Assembly (NCBI GenBank): GCA_015501595.1
Contig: JADNRX010000098.1
Span: 62,001-126,000 of the forward strand
Reading direction: 5' to 3'
DNA: 64,000 nucleotides
From: Hymenopellis radicata
Lineage: Eukaryota; Basidiomycota; Agaricomycetes; Agaricales; Physalacriaceae
Shown here: piece by piece, positions 23,751 to 35,032 of the stretch
Position numbering within the stretch: the first letter of the stretch is position 1
Layout of the letters: the number at the start of each line of letters is the position of its first letter
Position numbers and translations under genes: made by a program
The notes under the pieces: model-generated
Databases searched by the model: none
What the model was told of the DNA's origin: nothing
The model's input: the letters and a program-made list of their open reading frames with translations, nothing else

Positions 23751-25487
23751 TCACCTGGAGACTGCGAAAACCACGCTATTGCCTGAAAAGCTTTCAGTCA
23801 AATCTGATGTGACCCGTATAGCGAGGTCCATCCCATCTTCAACTAGGGCCTTGAAGATAAAGCTTTCCGCTTCATTGAAGATACCTGCGACGGGCCTCCA
23901 ACCATCCCGATATATGTGGTCTGGCATCAACTGCCGCGCGCGTACAAAAAAGTGGCATGTCTTAAGCCTTGCTAGGCCGCGAGTCTGGTCTCCTTTCCAC
24001 CGGGTCTCGACTGTCGAAGCAAAACTACCGACAGGTCCAAAATACAGTAGCCTCTGCGAGTCACAGTGGTTATACACCCGAATGTGGAGAGACGAAAGGA
24101 GGGGAAGGAAAGTGACAGATTCGGCAGGCTTAAGGGATTTCACGATCGCTACTATTTGTTCCCGGTCGCTAACATCCGTTTCAGCATCATAATCCTCTAT
24201 GGTTACTGATAGGTCGAGGAAGGCAAGACTATGTGTCTGGGAAAGGATAGAATGCAGGCTATGTTCGGGTGAGACAGCAAGCGGCAGACTGCTAAGCGTG
24301 AGTCTGGTGAGGGCACCTAAACAATTGGAACGAATGAGTAGTCGTTCAAATGAATACAGGGCAGCGCAATTAAGCGTGACAGGTTCCAGATGAAGGGAAG
24401 CCTCCCGCAGACGAGGAAGCGTAAGAGTATTGACGACGGGCATCGACGTGGTATCGAGCTGGCGCATGTTGGAGCAGGTCATCGGCGAATATGCCGATTG
24501 ATCATCCCTCGAACCCCACTCAGGCATAGAGAGGGTTTCAAGAGATGGACACTGTCCAATCAAACACATACATGATTTGCGCTCCTCCTCGTCACCATCT
24601 AAGTCCATAGAAGAAAGGTCGAGCTCCGTGATTTGACCCCACGGAAATTCAATGCCCAGCGTACCTCCACCAAGAGTCAATTTCGTAAGACGTGGACAAT
24701 GTTCGAAGACAGACACCGCTAATTCGTCCTCCGGAATACCATAAAGGGATAATGACTCGAGGCGAGGAAGCCGATTATGAAGTGGCACATAGAGCGTATT
24801 CAAACTCCTTGGGAAATCTGATAGATATAACTTTCGCCACCGGTGCGATTCTGCCAGGACGATGTCGAGGATGCGCTTTAGGATAGAGAGATTAGGGATG
24901 GGTGTCTGGCTGTTATAGCGTGTTGTGAGGGAAACGTCTAGTGGTCCCTGATGGGAACGTTGAATAACTGCCTCCAAGCGCTGCACATCTGCTTCATGCT
25001 GCGCCGCTTCCGGCAAACGAAGAGTCATCGTTGACCAAAACGAACGAAGGGATAAAGCGACGTTTCGCCATCTCTGGCAGACGTGGCTGAACTGCCATAT
25101 AAACCCACACGCGTTGAATGCGTTGGAATCAGAGGCACTAGAAAGCGTGTGCAGGAATATTTCCGACCAGATTTCCGACGGGAGAGTGCGATGCAAAGAA
25201 ACGAGGTTGGTGTACTTCTTCTGGACGGTTTTCAATCTCTCTCGCTCTTCCTCCATCGACCTGATGGCCTCATGCAGGGATGCGACTTTGGAATCAATGG
25301 ATGATATTTCGTCGGAGACAGTGGATAAGATGGTGTGTCGTATGTGGGAGATCTCCTCATCCGTTGCCGGGAGGTTGGAGGTACGGAGCCGTTCAAGGAG
25401 CACAGAGCTCTGGTACTCCTCTTCGTATTGGAGACTCCGTCTTGTGAAAGCACCACAATTGGTGCATTGGGACACAGTCTGCGGCAT
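23751..25487 (-). CDS. F-box protein, 578 residues (left inverted-repeat arm)
   Basis: A single intact frame. CTNC lies at residues 8-11 and is probably a metal-binding or structural pair. A strongly predicted coiled coil (about 55-95, rich in Glu/Lys/Leu) leads into the F-box HRTLPSEIWSEIFLHTLSS near residue 99 and HVCQRWRNVALSLRSFWS near 140. The rest is leucine-rich with regular RLTxLxL-type spacing, as in F-box/LRR-like SCF adaptors. A near-identical copy of the same length lies inverted at 45,600-47,336. Both being intact while their neighbours are broken suggests recent duplication or selection to keep them. Confidence 0.9.
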   Translation of the reverse strand: MPQTVSQCTNCGAFTRRSLQYEEEYQSSVLLERLRTSNLPATDEEISHIRHTILSTVSDEISSIDSKVASLHEAIRSMEEERERLKTVQKKYTNLVSLHRTLPSEIWSEIFLHTLSSASDSNAFNACGFIWQFSHVCQRWRNVALSLRSFWSTMTLRLPEAAQHEADVQRLEAVIQRSHQGPLDVSLTTRYNSQTPIPNLSILKRILDIVLAESHRWRKLYLSDFPRSLNTLYVPLHNRLPRLESLSLYGIPEDELAVSVFEHCPRLTKLTLGGGTLGIEFPWGQITELDLSSMDLDGDEEERKSCMCLIGQCPSLETLSMPEWGSRDDQSAYSPMTCSNMRQLDTTSMPVVNTLTLPRLREASLHLEPVTLNCAALYSFERLLIRSNCLGALTRLTLSSLPLAVSPEHSLHSILSQTHSLAFLDLSVTIEDYDAETDVSDREQIVAIVKSLKPAESVTFLPLLSSLHIRVYNHCDSQRLLYFGPVGSFASTVETRWKGDQTRGLARLKTCHFFVRARQLMPDHIYRDGWRPVAGIFNEAESFIFKALVEDGMDLAIRVTSDLTESFSGNSVVFAVSR

Positions 25488-25817
25488 GCCGAACGCAAAC
25501 TGATTTGAAAACTAAAAATAAGAAATGGTAAGAGCGCGTTTTCGAGAGGGCGTCAATACGCACCTGGATGACCTACAAGATATCAAGACTTCTCGCAGTG
25601 ATAAACGACTTTGGCGGGCACGTCGGAGAGCCCAATGACGCGGCTGGTGGTGGTGGTTTGGAAGAAACCCTTTGCGATCGACTCACAGTACGTAACTTGG
25701 TGCGCAACACAAGGTGCTATTTACCTACTCGCATGCAATGGAACTTTATACATTACAATACAGAAATACGTCGACAAGAAGATCAAAACAACAGATACAA
25801 AGGTACATACATTCAAC

Positions 25818-27542
25818 TCAAAAATCGGGGTGCGGCTCAACTACCTCATCAGACAACATATAATAGCTCGGCAACGTCGCCACAGATACCGCATCCCCTC
25901 CCCTCCCGTCGTCGTCACCACGGTGGACCATCTGGACAAACGTGCCCTCCAGTCCCATGCCTACCTTTAATACCGCTGCAGTCTCATCCTCCACTAGGAT
26001 CACGATATCATCTTTCCACGGGTTATGGGCACCCCGGAGACGAGCCCTCGTCTTCTGCCAGAACGTGTCCTTTGGAAGTCTCCTCAATGACGGGATGATC
26101 ACCGCGGCATCGGGCCACGGACTGAGGACAACCTTCGAAAACTTGCTCGCAAGCTCTGGACGACGCCGCATCAGCGGGATGAGCAATAGCCGTGACGCGC
26201 CGGGTAGAGCTTTCGACGACACGCTGAGAATGGGAGCCCAGCAACGTAGAAAAGGTCTTCTCCGGGGGAAGTTTCCAATCCGTCGTTGGAATGCCCCATC
26301 CACCGTCCTCTGCATCGACATTATCCTCCACTACATCCTTCACAGCAGCAATCTCTACGTCGATGCTAACAAATTCGACACCTTGCTCTTGGAGGGATCT
26401 CGTAAACGCGTCCTCTTCCGGAGTGACTTTGGACGAGAACGAAGCCGAGAGTGCGTTATGGAGTGCGTCAGGGAGGTGAGGGAAGGAGGGGCGAGAAACA
26501 GAAAGATACATACTAGATGAGGCCTTGGTCAATCATGTAGAAGGAAAGAAAGATGGTGACAAAAAATCAAAGAGCTTCTCATTCTTTTCAGCATCGGCAC
26601 TTTGCAACAGATCCTGGATTTCCTCGTCGGAATGGACGACGGTGGGGGCTTTGGCATAGTTCGCGTAAGGAGGGCGAGGTTTGAGCGGTTTCCTGAGATT
26701 CTGACCGCGAAAGTCATCGCGCCTAATGACATTCATCTCCTCATCAGAAAAGTCTGCGCCATCGTCTTGATCTTCGGGCGCGCCTTCAACCACTTTGTTC
26801 CAGATGGGCATATTCATGATGATGCCGATGAAGATTTGGAACTAATCTTGAATAAGAAAGGAACGGAGAAATGTATACAGAAGCATACTTGGTCCCACTG
26901 TTCACGAACAGTCATAGAGGCGAATCAAATTCGCGCGGCCACATACGGTTCCTCGCAAAGTCTATAGCTGCAGAGCGGACGCGATCCGTTACAGGTGTGT
27001 TCCTAGCGATAGCATCAGCCATTTCTCAGAAAATATTACAGACAAATCATACGGATTATAGCCTCCTGGATGGATGTAGTCCTCGAGATCCTTCCATTCC
27101 TCGTGCCACTCCTTGTGCGGTCCACTGGACTCCCAATTACGCGACGCGTTGTTCATTCCACCACGGCCACGGCCACGCCCGCGTCCTCGTTGATGATCAT
27201 CACAGGGTGTGTTCCTAACGGAAACATCAGCCATTTCTCTCAGAGAATACTAGGGACAAATCATACGGATTATAACCTCCTGGATCATGATGGATGTAGT
27301 CCTCAAGATCCTTCCATTCCTCGTGCCACTCCTTGCGCGGTCCACTGGACTCCCAATTACGCGACGCGTTGTTCCTTCCACCACGGCCACGGCCACGCCC
27401 GCGTCCTCGTTGATGATCATCATACTTTGGCCTGTCGCCGACCTGTGGCCCAATCAGGCGCACTTTCTCCTACGTCGGATGTCTTCTCACGGTCAGCGGA
27501 GGAGGGCTGGACAATGTCGGGAGGCGTCTGGTCGATGGCCAT
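25818..27542 (-). pseudogene. Arb1-like gene, broken (left arm)
   Basis: Starts at an ATG at 27,542 (MAIDQTPPDIVQP). A one-base insertion just after ESAPDWA shifts the frame ahead of an Arg/Gly-rich tract (GRGRGRGRGG) and the WKDLEDYIHPGGYNPYDLS segment, and that tract is itself duplicated in tandem. Later exons give MPIWNKVVEGAPEDQDDGAD, then KPLKPRPPYANYAKAPTVVH. A segment of about 165 bp present in the right-arm copy (the FFLNYLLKNDVL region) is deleted near 26,480. The C-terminal part (WKDDIVILVEDETAAVLKVG) ends at 25,818. The family call rests mainly on the right-arm copy and is tentative. Confidence 0.5.
26995..27422 (+). repeat. Local tandem duplication, unit about 214 bp
   Basis: Two adjacent copies start at GTGTGTTCCTA (26,995 and 27,209). 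They cover the intron boundary, the DLEDYIHPGGYNPYDLS exon and the Arg/Gly-rich exon of the Arb1-like gene. The right inverted-repeat arm has a single copy at 43,590-43,800, so the duplication happened after the arms formed, or was lost there. Confidence 0.85.
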
Positions 27543-27890
27543 GATGAAAGAAAGAAAACAGGCCCAATTCGATACAAAGCACCGTCTCAGAGCGCATACC
27601 AGACGCGTCGCACGCCCATATTTGTATACACGCCAAAGCAGGGCGGGGTGCTCTGACAGCAACGTCTGGCGAGTGATTCTTGGTCGGAAACGGCGCAACG
27701 GCGAGGTATTCGAGGCCAACTTCCTCGCTGACTCTCGCTGACTGTTTCCAAAAGTAGTGACGTCACGTGGACTTGACTGGACTTGACCACGCTTTTGAGT
27801 TCTTCCCACCACGACGTTACGGTGAGTTGTGTATCGCGCACTCTGTCCCGAAGCTGAACAGCCGAAAAGGCGATACAGTTCTGAGGTTGT
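27543..27890. promoter_or_regulatory. Divergent upstream region, Arb1-like / F-box
   Basis: Separates the ATG of the minus-strand Arb1-like gene (27,542) from the ATG-equivalent of the plus-strand F-box pseudogene (27,891). It contains GACGTCACGTGGACTTGA and the TTCCCACCACGACGTTACGG block shared with the F-box at 19,691. The equivalent inverted region is 43,149-43,478. A shared bidirectional promoter is likely but not demonstrable from sequence. Confidence 0.4.
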
Positions 27891-29200
27891 CCCTATGGAG
27901 TGTCCAATTGCCGCACAGCTACCTACCGGTCTCGTCTTGACGTTGAATACCACTCCCTTTATTTCCATCCCCATCATCTGCATAGACTTCGGACGACAAA
28001 TGAGCCGCCGTCAGAGGATGAGGCTGACTACGTTAATAATACCGTGCTTCGAGCAATCCAAGACGATACGGATATTGTGGACGCGACGTGTAGAGCTACG
28101 GAGGAAAGGAATAAACGCACGACTTCAAGTCGCTCCTGTCCCCAATCCGCCGTTTTCCACCTGAGCTGCTGATGGAAATATTCCAGCACGCGTGCGCCCT
28201 CCATGGATGGCTCCACACCTTTTAGGTCCTACAGGAAATGGCGGACCTGCCCGCCCCTCTGGTCATCCATCGATGTAGCTCTCCGACCAACTTTTCCTCC
28301 CACTTCTGCCCTCGATACAATCCTTCATCGTTTAGACGCGCATCCTCTAAGGGTTAGAGTCGCCGTCGCATACGACAAGTGCGATGATCCTCATGTTCGA
28401 CATTTGATGGCGCGCATCCGTGCGCATTCATCTCGCTTACGAAAACGACTCTTTACTACAACACCGCCGAATTCACTCTCGACATCTTGTGTGACAGCTA
28501 TCCTCGACTAGACATCAGTGTAGGAAAACACTTTTCCTCCTCGTTTCCCGACTGAATTCACTCAGTATCCGAGTTTGCGAACTGTCGTCCTCCATGACCC
28601 ATTAATCACCGAGACGAATCTCCCATAAGCGCAACTCACGCTCCAGGTTGATTTTGCTGCCCGACGTCCCCTCGAGGACGCGTCGTCAGTGGTACCGCTT
28701 TGTGCCCTCAAAACCGCGCCTTGGGGTCGACTATCCCGGAGACTACGACGTGGGGAACCATTTCTCCATTTTATAAACTGGTACTACGATCAACCTGCCC
28801 GCTCTTCTCTCACTCACCAAGAATCTTGCGAAGCTCGAAATCCGCGCAAAAATGTCCCATTTTGATGCTACCCCAGATGCCATGGGCATCATGGCCCTTC
28901 TCTCCATGCTTTAGCCGCCCTTCCTTCCCAAACTGCATCATCTTTCCGTCAACCTCTCCAGGCATTTGGAGAGGTTGTATTTTCTGTATCTTGTCAAAGT
29001 TCTCCAGTCACGTTGGAGTGTCGGAAGCGGTTCGGGTGTGGAAAAGCTGAGAATGTTTAGGTTTGGGATCTTTGCGCAGTGCTTGGATGACCTAAGTGAT
29101 TCTCGGATACGGAGGTGGCGCTACAGGTTTTGATGAATGATGGAATGAAGATTTCGATTCAGGTATGATGCAGAGAATATCAAGAGTAGATTTCGGCAAC
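27891..29200 (+). pseudogene. F-box gene remnant (left arm)
   Basis: Similar at DNA level to the F-box gene at 19,691: it begins at the equivalent ATG, keeps an LPPELLMEIFQHACA-coding stretch near 28,160-28,200 in a broken frame, and retains C-terminal blocks. Compared with that gene it lacks several hundred bases, and the remaining pieces lie in all three frames (28,203-28,511; 28,700-29,050; the last part near 29,100-29,190). The right-arm counterpart at 41,840-43,148 shares most lesions, so it was already dead when the arms formed. Confidence 0.85.
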
Positions 29201-29243
29201 ATGTATGGTTAAGCTTACAACAAGTTACAATAGTGCAATTCGT

Positions 29244-30513
29244 GTTCACTGTTCACTCCCAGTGAAGATCGGGGGAATTGTTTTATGATTTCAGGAGTTT
29301 GTGTAAGTTACTCATAGGAAAATATACTAAATCATGGGTGCCTGAAATAGTCAGATCCTCGTAAGATTACTTTGATTTATTCCAGTTTTCTTGAGATACA
29401 ACTGAGAGTAAACCACGAATATTGTGAAAATCCATTCTATTTTTGGTACAGCTACCCGCTACTGCCTACCCGCTACCCGCTGCTGCCGCTCGTCGCTGCT
29501 CCCGCCACGCCACCCACACAATGCTCCAGCCCCGTACTGCCCACTGTCACTACCCGCTGCCGCCATGCCACGGTATCCACCGCCGCCGCCATCATCGGTT
29601 TGCGTCATCTTGAGGTCGCGACGAGCCTCCCTGTGAGAATAAATCAGACGACACATCCAATACTATACATCCAATGAAGTACACACCATTTTACTTCCTC
29701 TCGAAGGGCATTAGCAAGATGTTTGACGCGTAAAGTTGCTCTCGTCGACATCGACCGCGCGACACTGGGGACGAGGACGAGGATGAGTGCAGAGGGTCGC
29801 GTTGCTGGGGCTGCGAGGTAGGACTACGCTCCTGGGCAGATGAAAGGGTAGATTGTATTCATGTGAAGGAGACATCATGCTAAACAGACGTGAGAACACA
29901 GTCAGTGGGCATCGTGCATCTCGTACCTGTTGCATTTCCCCTTCCTTCTGAGTCCGCGCCGTCTAGACCGACCATGTCTCTATATCATGTGGTACAAGCA
30001 CATCGCCCGACTAGTTCATAGTCTTCCTCGCCGCGCCCGCCTCGTAGGCGCCAGCCTCTCGAATGCACGTTAAATTCCGAAGAACTGCCATGATTGCGTG
30101 CGCAGAGCAGATTCGGACAGATTGGTGGTTGTGGGGCGGGGCAGTGGCGTTGTAAAGGCGCTGTCGAGCTCGGGGCATGGTGGCAGGAGGCAAGACACGA
30201 TGACGTTGTCACGAAAATGATGTGACCGGCAAGTGGCAAGTGTAAAAGAACGACTCAACGAGCAGCGAACACGACCTTTGCCCACAAAAATATTCGAGTG
30301 CATCAGTTCTTGGGAAGCAAGATCGATCCCTAGGTTTGCTATACAATCAAGGCAAGTTGCAGAACAACCGGTATCATAGTACAGTCTTCTTTGGTCTTCT
30401 TTTTGGCTTCTTTTGGAGGATATCATACAATAATTGAAACAAATATTAGAGATCATGGTGGTCATAGGAAAACGGGCAGAAACTGCGGTCAATTCAGGCC
30501 GTTCTCACTGGGG
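29244..30513. other. Spacer sequence without a convincing gene
   Basis: Between the left inverted-repeat arm and the MITE. A C-rich, CTACCCGCTGCTGCC-like low-complexity patch lies at about 29,455-29,530. The longest open frame (30,070-30,492, minus) has no motif I recognise and no splice context, and I do not call it. Confidence 0.5.
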
Positions 30514-30521
30514 CTGCAGTG

Positions 30522-30934
30522 TAGGGTAGTGGAAACAACCTAGGTTACAGTACCAAGAGGTTGTTTCCCGGTAAATTACCCGTTATTTACCGGTTTGTAA
30601 CCTAAGGCTGTTGGAGGTAGGTTATTTACTCTGCACGTGATATTCTCACGTGACGTGTGGCGCACGGAAAAAAGGTACTATGCACTATATTCAGAGGCAA
30701 GCAAAATTACTATTCTTGCCTTTGAAATGTATCTGACACCCATTGGACCAAGGAAGTGTGACATCCGGAGGGGAAAGACTGAAAACACTTGACGTACTGC
30801 CCCCGCGGAGAGGTCACGTGAAAATATCACGTGCAGGTAAATAACCGTTTTTAACCGGTAAATAACCTGGGCCTCTGGGAGGGTAGGTAAATAACGGTTA
30901 TTTACCACCCCCCGAGGTTATTTCCACGACCCTA
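30522..30934 (+). mobile_element. hAT-type MITE, 413 bp, 8-bp target duplication
   Basis: Bounded by inverted TAGGGTAGTGGAAA and TTTCCACGACCCTA ends and flanked by perfect 8-bp direct repeats CTGCAGTG (30,514-30,521 and 30,935-30,942). TIRs starting TAGGG with 8-bp target duplications are the signature of hAT elements. The inverted similarity runs deep: both arms carry GGTTATTTACC-like blocks and paired CACGTG palindromes separated by an AT-rich core. No coding capacity, so it is non-autonomous. It carries one TGTGGCGCA motif (30,656-30,664). Confidence 0.9.
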
Positions 30935-31007
30935 CTGCAGTGCCACGGTGAGTCGGTGACTCAAAAAGTTGTCCAAGCTAAAACGTTAAAACCATACGAA
31001 TGGATAA

Positions 31008-31095
31008 TGGCCAACGTGGGGATCGAACCCAAGACCTTCGCGTTAACACCGTGGCAGTATTAGCACGACGCTCTAACCAGCTGAGCTAGTCGGCC
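31008..31095 (-). tRNA. tRNA-Ile(AAU) with 14-nt intron
   Basis: Folds as a standard cloverleaf. The acceptor stem GGCCGAC pairs with GTTGGCC (one G-U), the D arm is AGCTCAGCTGGTTAGAGC, and the T arm is GGTTCGATCC. The anticodon loop reads CTAATA before the splice point, giving anticodon AAU, which decodes AUU/AUC after editing to inosine. A 14-nt insertion one base after the anticodon is at the canonical tRNA intron site; without it the tRNA is 74 nt including the discriminator A. A T-run for Pol III termination lies about 20 bp downstream. TGTGGCGCA sits 17 nt upstream. Confidence 0.95.
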
Positions 31096-31705
31096 GATGA
31101 CAGCCCTTTAACTGCGCCACACTCGAATTCATTGCTTGAATGCTAACCCGCATAAAGGTTTGCGCCACTCCCGATCGTTGACTTGGTCCGACGACTCGAG
31201 ATGAGCCACATTCGTTTCAGCGCGTGCCGGGCATAATCTATTCAACTGTATCCGCGCTGCTATTATCATCGCATCGATGCGTCTTTCACAATCCAATCCA
31301 TCCACATCTTTTATCGACATCGATTTACGACTTGGATTTTGCATTCTTTTCGGCCGACCTCACTTGAAGGGAAGACGTATTTAAAACAGGTACCATCGTC
31401 TATTGATGACGGGTAACTGGGCAGCCCATCTCGCCTCATGTCGGGATCCAGGAAGGGGAATTGAGACCCGAAGGACGAGCCCCATAGGCACGTACGATAT
31501 AAAAATAAGTACATTTGGACAGCAAAGGCAGAGCGAATTTATACAAAGCTACAATCGGACGAAATACGTGGTATGTACAGTAAATTGAGGTATTAATTGG
31601 TGTCGTGAGGTATCGTATGTGTGTGTGTTGTGGAATGCGCATATGCAAAAGGCCCCCGAATAGAAAACGAATAAGTAAAAACGAAAAATGCGAATTAGTG
31701 TGTTG

Positions 31706-33272
31706 TCAGAGTCGCTGCACGACCAACGCAGTATCGTCGATCCATGCAGACTCCATATCCAGTGTGAGCACCTTGCTCACCCTAAAATTATCCTCGCCTC
31801 CGAGCGCGCGCCTCAACAAACCCAACGCCATATTCCCGTCGTGGTGTCTCCATTTGGTTGCCCAATCGGTTACGATCCGCCCATGACCCTCCCCACCGCA
31901 CAAATCGACAAATCCATCCGAGCAGAGAATCAGGTACTGCTCACCCTGGAGGCGAGTATGAACGATCTCGGGCTCCGTAGATATGTAGGGCGGCGTCCTG
32001 TTACGCACGAGGAACTCTTCCCAGGGAGACACATCCGGCAGGCCCGGTGAGAGATTGTAGAGTATGCGGCGTGTGAACTCTGGCGGTTGCTTGAACGGTG
32101 TGTCACCTAGACACCGGAAGGGAGCCAGGGCCCCAAGGACGCGACCGTCGACAACACATTCCGGTTCATTAGGATGCTGTCTCCGCACGCGCTCAATCTC
32201 CTCAGCATTGTACCCATTGTGCTCGGTGGTAAGAACCCGGACATCCCAACCGTTGTTGGCCATAGCGGTCACAAGGGCTAGATCAGAGATTAGGCCTGGA
32301 AGCGAGGTAAGTGTATAGGTGCTTACTGGCTTGACAGTCTCCGAGGTTGGCTACCCAGAGATTACTATGGTCCGGGTCCACCAAGGCCACGAGAGCGGTC
32401 GTCCCGTACATGTTCAACCGGGCTTTCCTAAAATTGGCACCGCCGGTATGTTGATCATTTATGACGCGGCGAATGTCGGCGTCTGAGTAGTTTGCAAGGC
32501 CTTCAATACCGCCAAAGAGGTCCAGGACGTCTCCGGCGATGGCATTATCAAAGGCAATGATGGAACGCGAGAAGAGTTGGGCGATGAATGAAGGGTCTGC
32601 CAAACGCGTAGGGGAGTCGGCGTACGCGTCTTCCAGGAACTCTGCCACAATTATAGGCAGGTGATAGCATACATGCTCTACCGTGACATCCCCGAGGTGG
32701 CCTGTCGCAGGACGTCAGCCGAAACAGGAGGAATGTGGCGGTGGCGGCTTACCATCGAACACGCCAGTCAGCGACCATTCCCGCCCGCCGACGGTTAGGG
32801 ACTTGATAACATAACGGTCCTGCGTGCGTGTCGACGGCGACGGCTGGAAGTTGAGGCTATCCGCGCGACGGCCCGCAAGTTCAACGCTCTGCGGCTTTGC
32901 CAGTGCCTGCAATTCTTTCACCACTTCCCCATCGCTCAAGACCTGATACGGCCGCGGCCATGGACCGTCCTCGGGCCCACAGCGGGAGCCAGGAATGTCG
33001 TCCGCGTACGCCCAGTCAAGCTTGAACGTACGCTGCTGAACTAAGGCAACCATCGGATGACAGAGCGCAAGAGCGCCGTCCCAGAGGCGCTTAATATATT
33101 CGTCGAGAATGTTGGCGACGTTGTTGAAGCCAGCGAGCTCGTTGTCAGCGACGGTAGTAGGCGGTGGTGGTGGTCCGGGAACAAGATTGCAAAGCTTTAA
33201 AGCTTGACGGAAGGAGCTGCTATTTGCAATTTCGCTTACCCACATGGTTTCCCTGCCGGTCAACCGGCCCAA
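31706..33272 (-). CDS. PP2C-family protein phosphatase, 488 residues
   Basis: Three exons (33,272-32,753; 32,701-32,327; 32,277-31,706), with introns of 51 and 49 bp, sum to 489 codons exactly. PP2C metal-binding motifs appear in order: GVFDGH split by intron 1, YGTTALVAL, WVANLGDCQA, TTEHN, LGDTPFK, LILCSDGFVD and WIDDTALVV. Their aspartates coordinate the Mn/Mg pair of Ser/Thr phosphatases. The long spacing and TEHN/LGD pattern resemble mitochondrial pyruvate dehydrogenase phosphatase-like PP2Cs, but I do not see a clear targeting peptide from this start, so the location is open. The ATG at 33,272 is the first in frame; an upstream exon is possible. The gene lies inside the inverted-repeat spacer and appears single-copy. 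Confidence 0.88.
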
Positions 33273-33299
33273 TGTTCTTAGTTTAGTCCGATTCCTCAG

Positions 33300-35032
33300 T
33301 CAAGCTCACCATCAAATGGGACTCGCGCCAAAAGCGAGCTGGTTCGTTAACGCCACCAGGCCGGCATCGCCGCGTCGCAACTAATGAGAGAATTACTTAG
33401 AATTGATTGCTTGATGACCTCGAAGTCTCGTTTCGCTGGCCGAGTGGCTCCGCTCTGTCTGTATGCACAGCGACCCACACCTGGTCCGGTACGTTACAAC
33501 TTACGACTCACGAGATAAGAGACTCGAAGCTCTACTACTATCCCATTATATACAGCAGTCTGAGTTTGTGGTAGGTATATGCACCTCCCCCCCCCCTTCA
33601 AAGATGTCCCGCTGGCATCTAGTGCGCTGTAGTGACAGTGTAGTGTTAGTTCCACACTGGCTGGATCCCTCTCAGTCGATCGCGGGCTAAGCCCAGCTTG
33701 CCATAAACATATATGTTCTGGGCATGTTCTTAGACTCACCAAGTGAGCATCTATGAAAAAAAGACCTCTGAGTCACCTGAGGTGGAATCCTGGTGGACTG
33801 TTTAGGAAGCTCAGGCTCAACAAATAACAGTTTGTCTACCGGAGCATTAGGATGAAGAATAGATGAGAATTGATTAAGTAGAGGGAACATTCATAAAGGG
33901 CTTGTGGCTGGTTCAACTTGTCAAACATCTTCCCCGAACCCATCTAGGCATTCAAACTTTCGAATTCTGTCACTTCTATTGAAGCAGACATGATGAAGGG
34001 AGAAATACGAGCAAAGAAACAGAGAATTTTCATTGTTAAGATCCACCAAATAAACCACATTGTTAGGAAATCACTGTTGAAGTTGCGACAAGTGCATTTC
34101 GTGCACCTCATCCAACAGGGTTCCTGAGCTACTCTATTGGGGAAAATCTGTTGTCAGGGCATCAGCGTTAGTGAACTCTTGTCAGTGGTTGTTCAAGAAC
34201 AGCTTTATTTGTCGTAAACTACGTGGTACGTAGTCGTAGGGAGAAGGACATGGCCTTTGCAGACAAGTTCGAGGCGAGTTAGCAAGCCATCGAGTTTCCA
34301 TCAACTCGCCCGATTTGGCATCGAGTTGAGTCGAGCCGATTTTTATGTGTTCTGCTGCTATGTTGTTCCGAGTTATGGGTTACGGGCTACGTGTTATGGG
34401 TTACGTGTTATGGGTATCGTCTGTTCTTTGCTTCAAAGGTGGGGGATTTTTGCTGGTGGTAGAATGTGAGACATTCTGAAACAATGCTGCTCGAGCGCAC
34501 ATCGAACCCCGTGCTGAGTGCCGGAAATACGAACCCTGCGTGGGGGGTAGCGCAGATAGTGTTCGTCGCCTGCTGAGTGGAAGGCGTGCGCCGGCAACTA
34601 GTTTTGTCGGAACAAAGCGCTGTTTGCTCAGTGGCCCGTGGCTGCCTGAACCGGCGAGGCAGTATGCGGGACCTGGTTGCCGTAAGAACTCGGTAATCGG
34701 GTGTATTACCTCCCTCATAGCTCATAGCTCATAGCTCAGTGTTCGAGTTCAGTTCGACTTACGACAGCACTATCCTGTGCACTTGCTCAGCACCGTTTCA
34801 GCATGGATTTGGCACCATTCACTGCTGTAGTACAATCAGGTCTCGTGAACCCAGTCAACTGACAGATCTATTATCCCATTAAATGCCCAGTAAGGATATC
34901 AATAGGTGAAGAATACACTACGAAAAAGGTAGTAAATACAGTAACGTCAACGTAAGTAAATGTGTCTATGCGTGTACAGTGAGTGAATGCAGTCCATCAT
35001 GATCATGTGGCGTAATTTCAACTAGTGTCCGT
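33300..35032. other. Intergenic, short tandem repeats only
   Basis: No supported gene. It contains a C-run near 33,588-33,598, a short repeat of TTACGTGTTATGGG-like units at about 34,375-34,412, and three CTCATAG units at about 34,714-34,735. It includes the 5' flank of the PP2C gene and the 3' flank of the cysteine-rich gene. Confidence 0.5.

Larger units (their letters stand above)
23262..29243 (+). repeat. Large inverted repeat, left arm
   Basis: Matches 41,723-47,836 in reverse complement over about 6 kb. From the outside in, it contains the 5' end of an F-box gene, an intact 578-residue F-box gene, an Arb1-like broken gene and an F-box pseudogene. The outer boundary lies in the motif ATGTCAGTGTCGC (about 23,262-23,275), after which the arms diverge. 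The inner boundary is near 29,243. Differences include a 214-bp tandem duplication present only here and a deletion of roughly 165 bp in the Arb1-like gene. Confidence 0.93.

Noticed and set aside
25568..26520. Plus-strand frames of 119-192 codons
   Set aside because: They lie opposite the Arb1-like exons, whose translation is the conserved one between the two arms.
29459..29656. Glycine-rich minus-strand frame as a small secreted protein
   Set aside because: It is the reverse of a CCGCTGC-type low-complexity patch and has no start context.
30070..30492. 140-codon minus-strand frame
   Set aside because: No recognisable domain and no support from repeats or splice signals.
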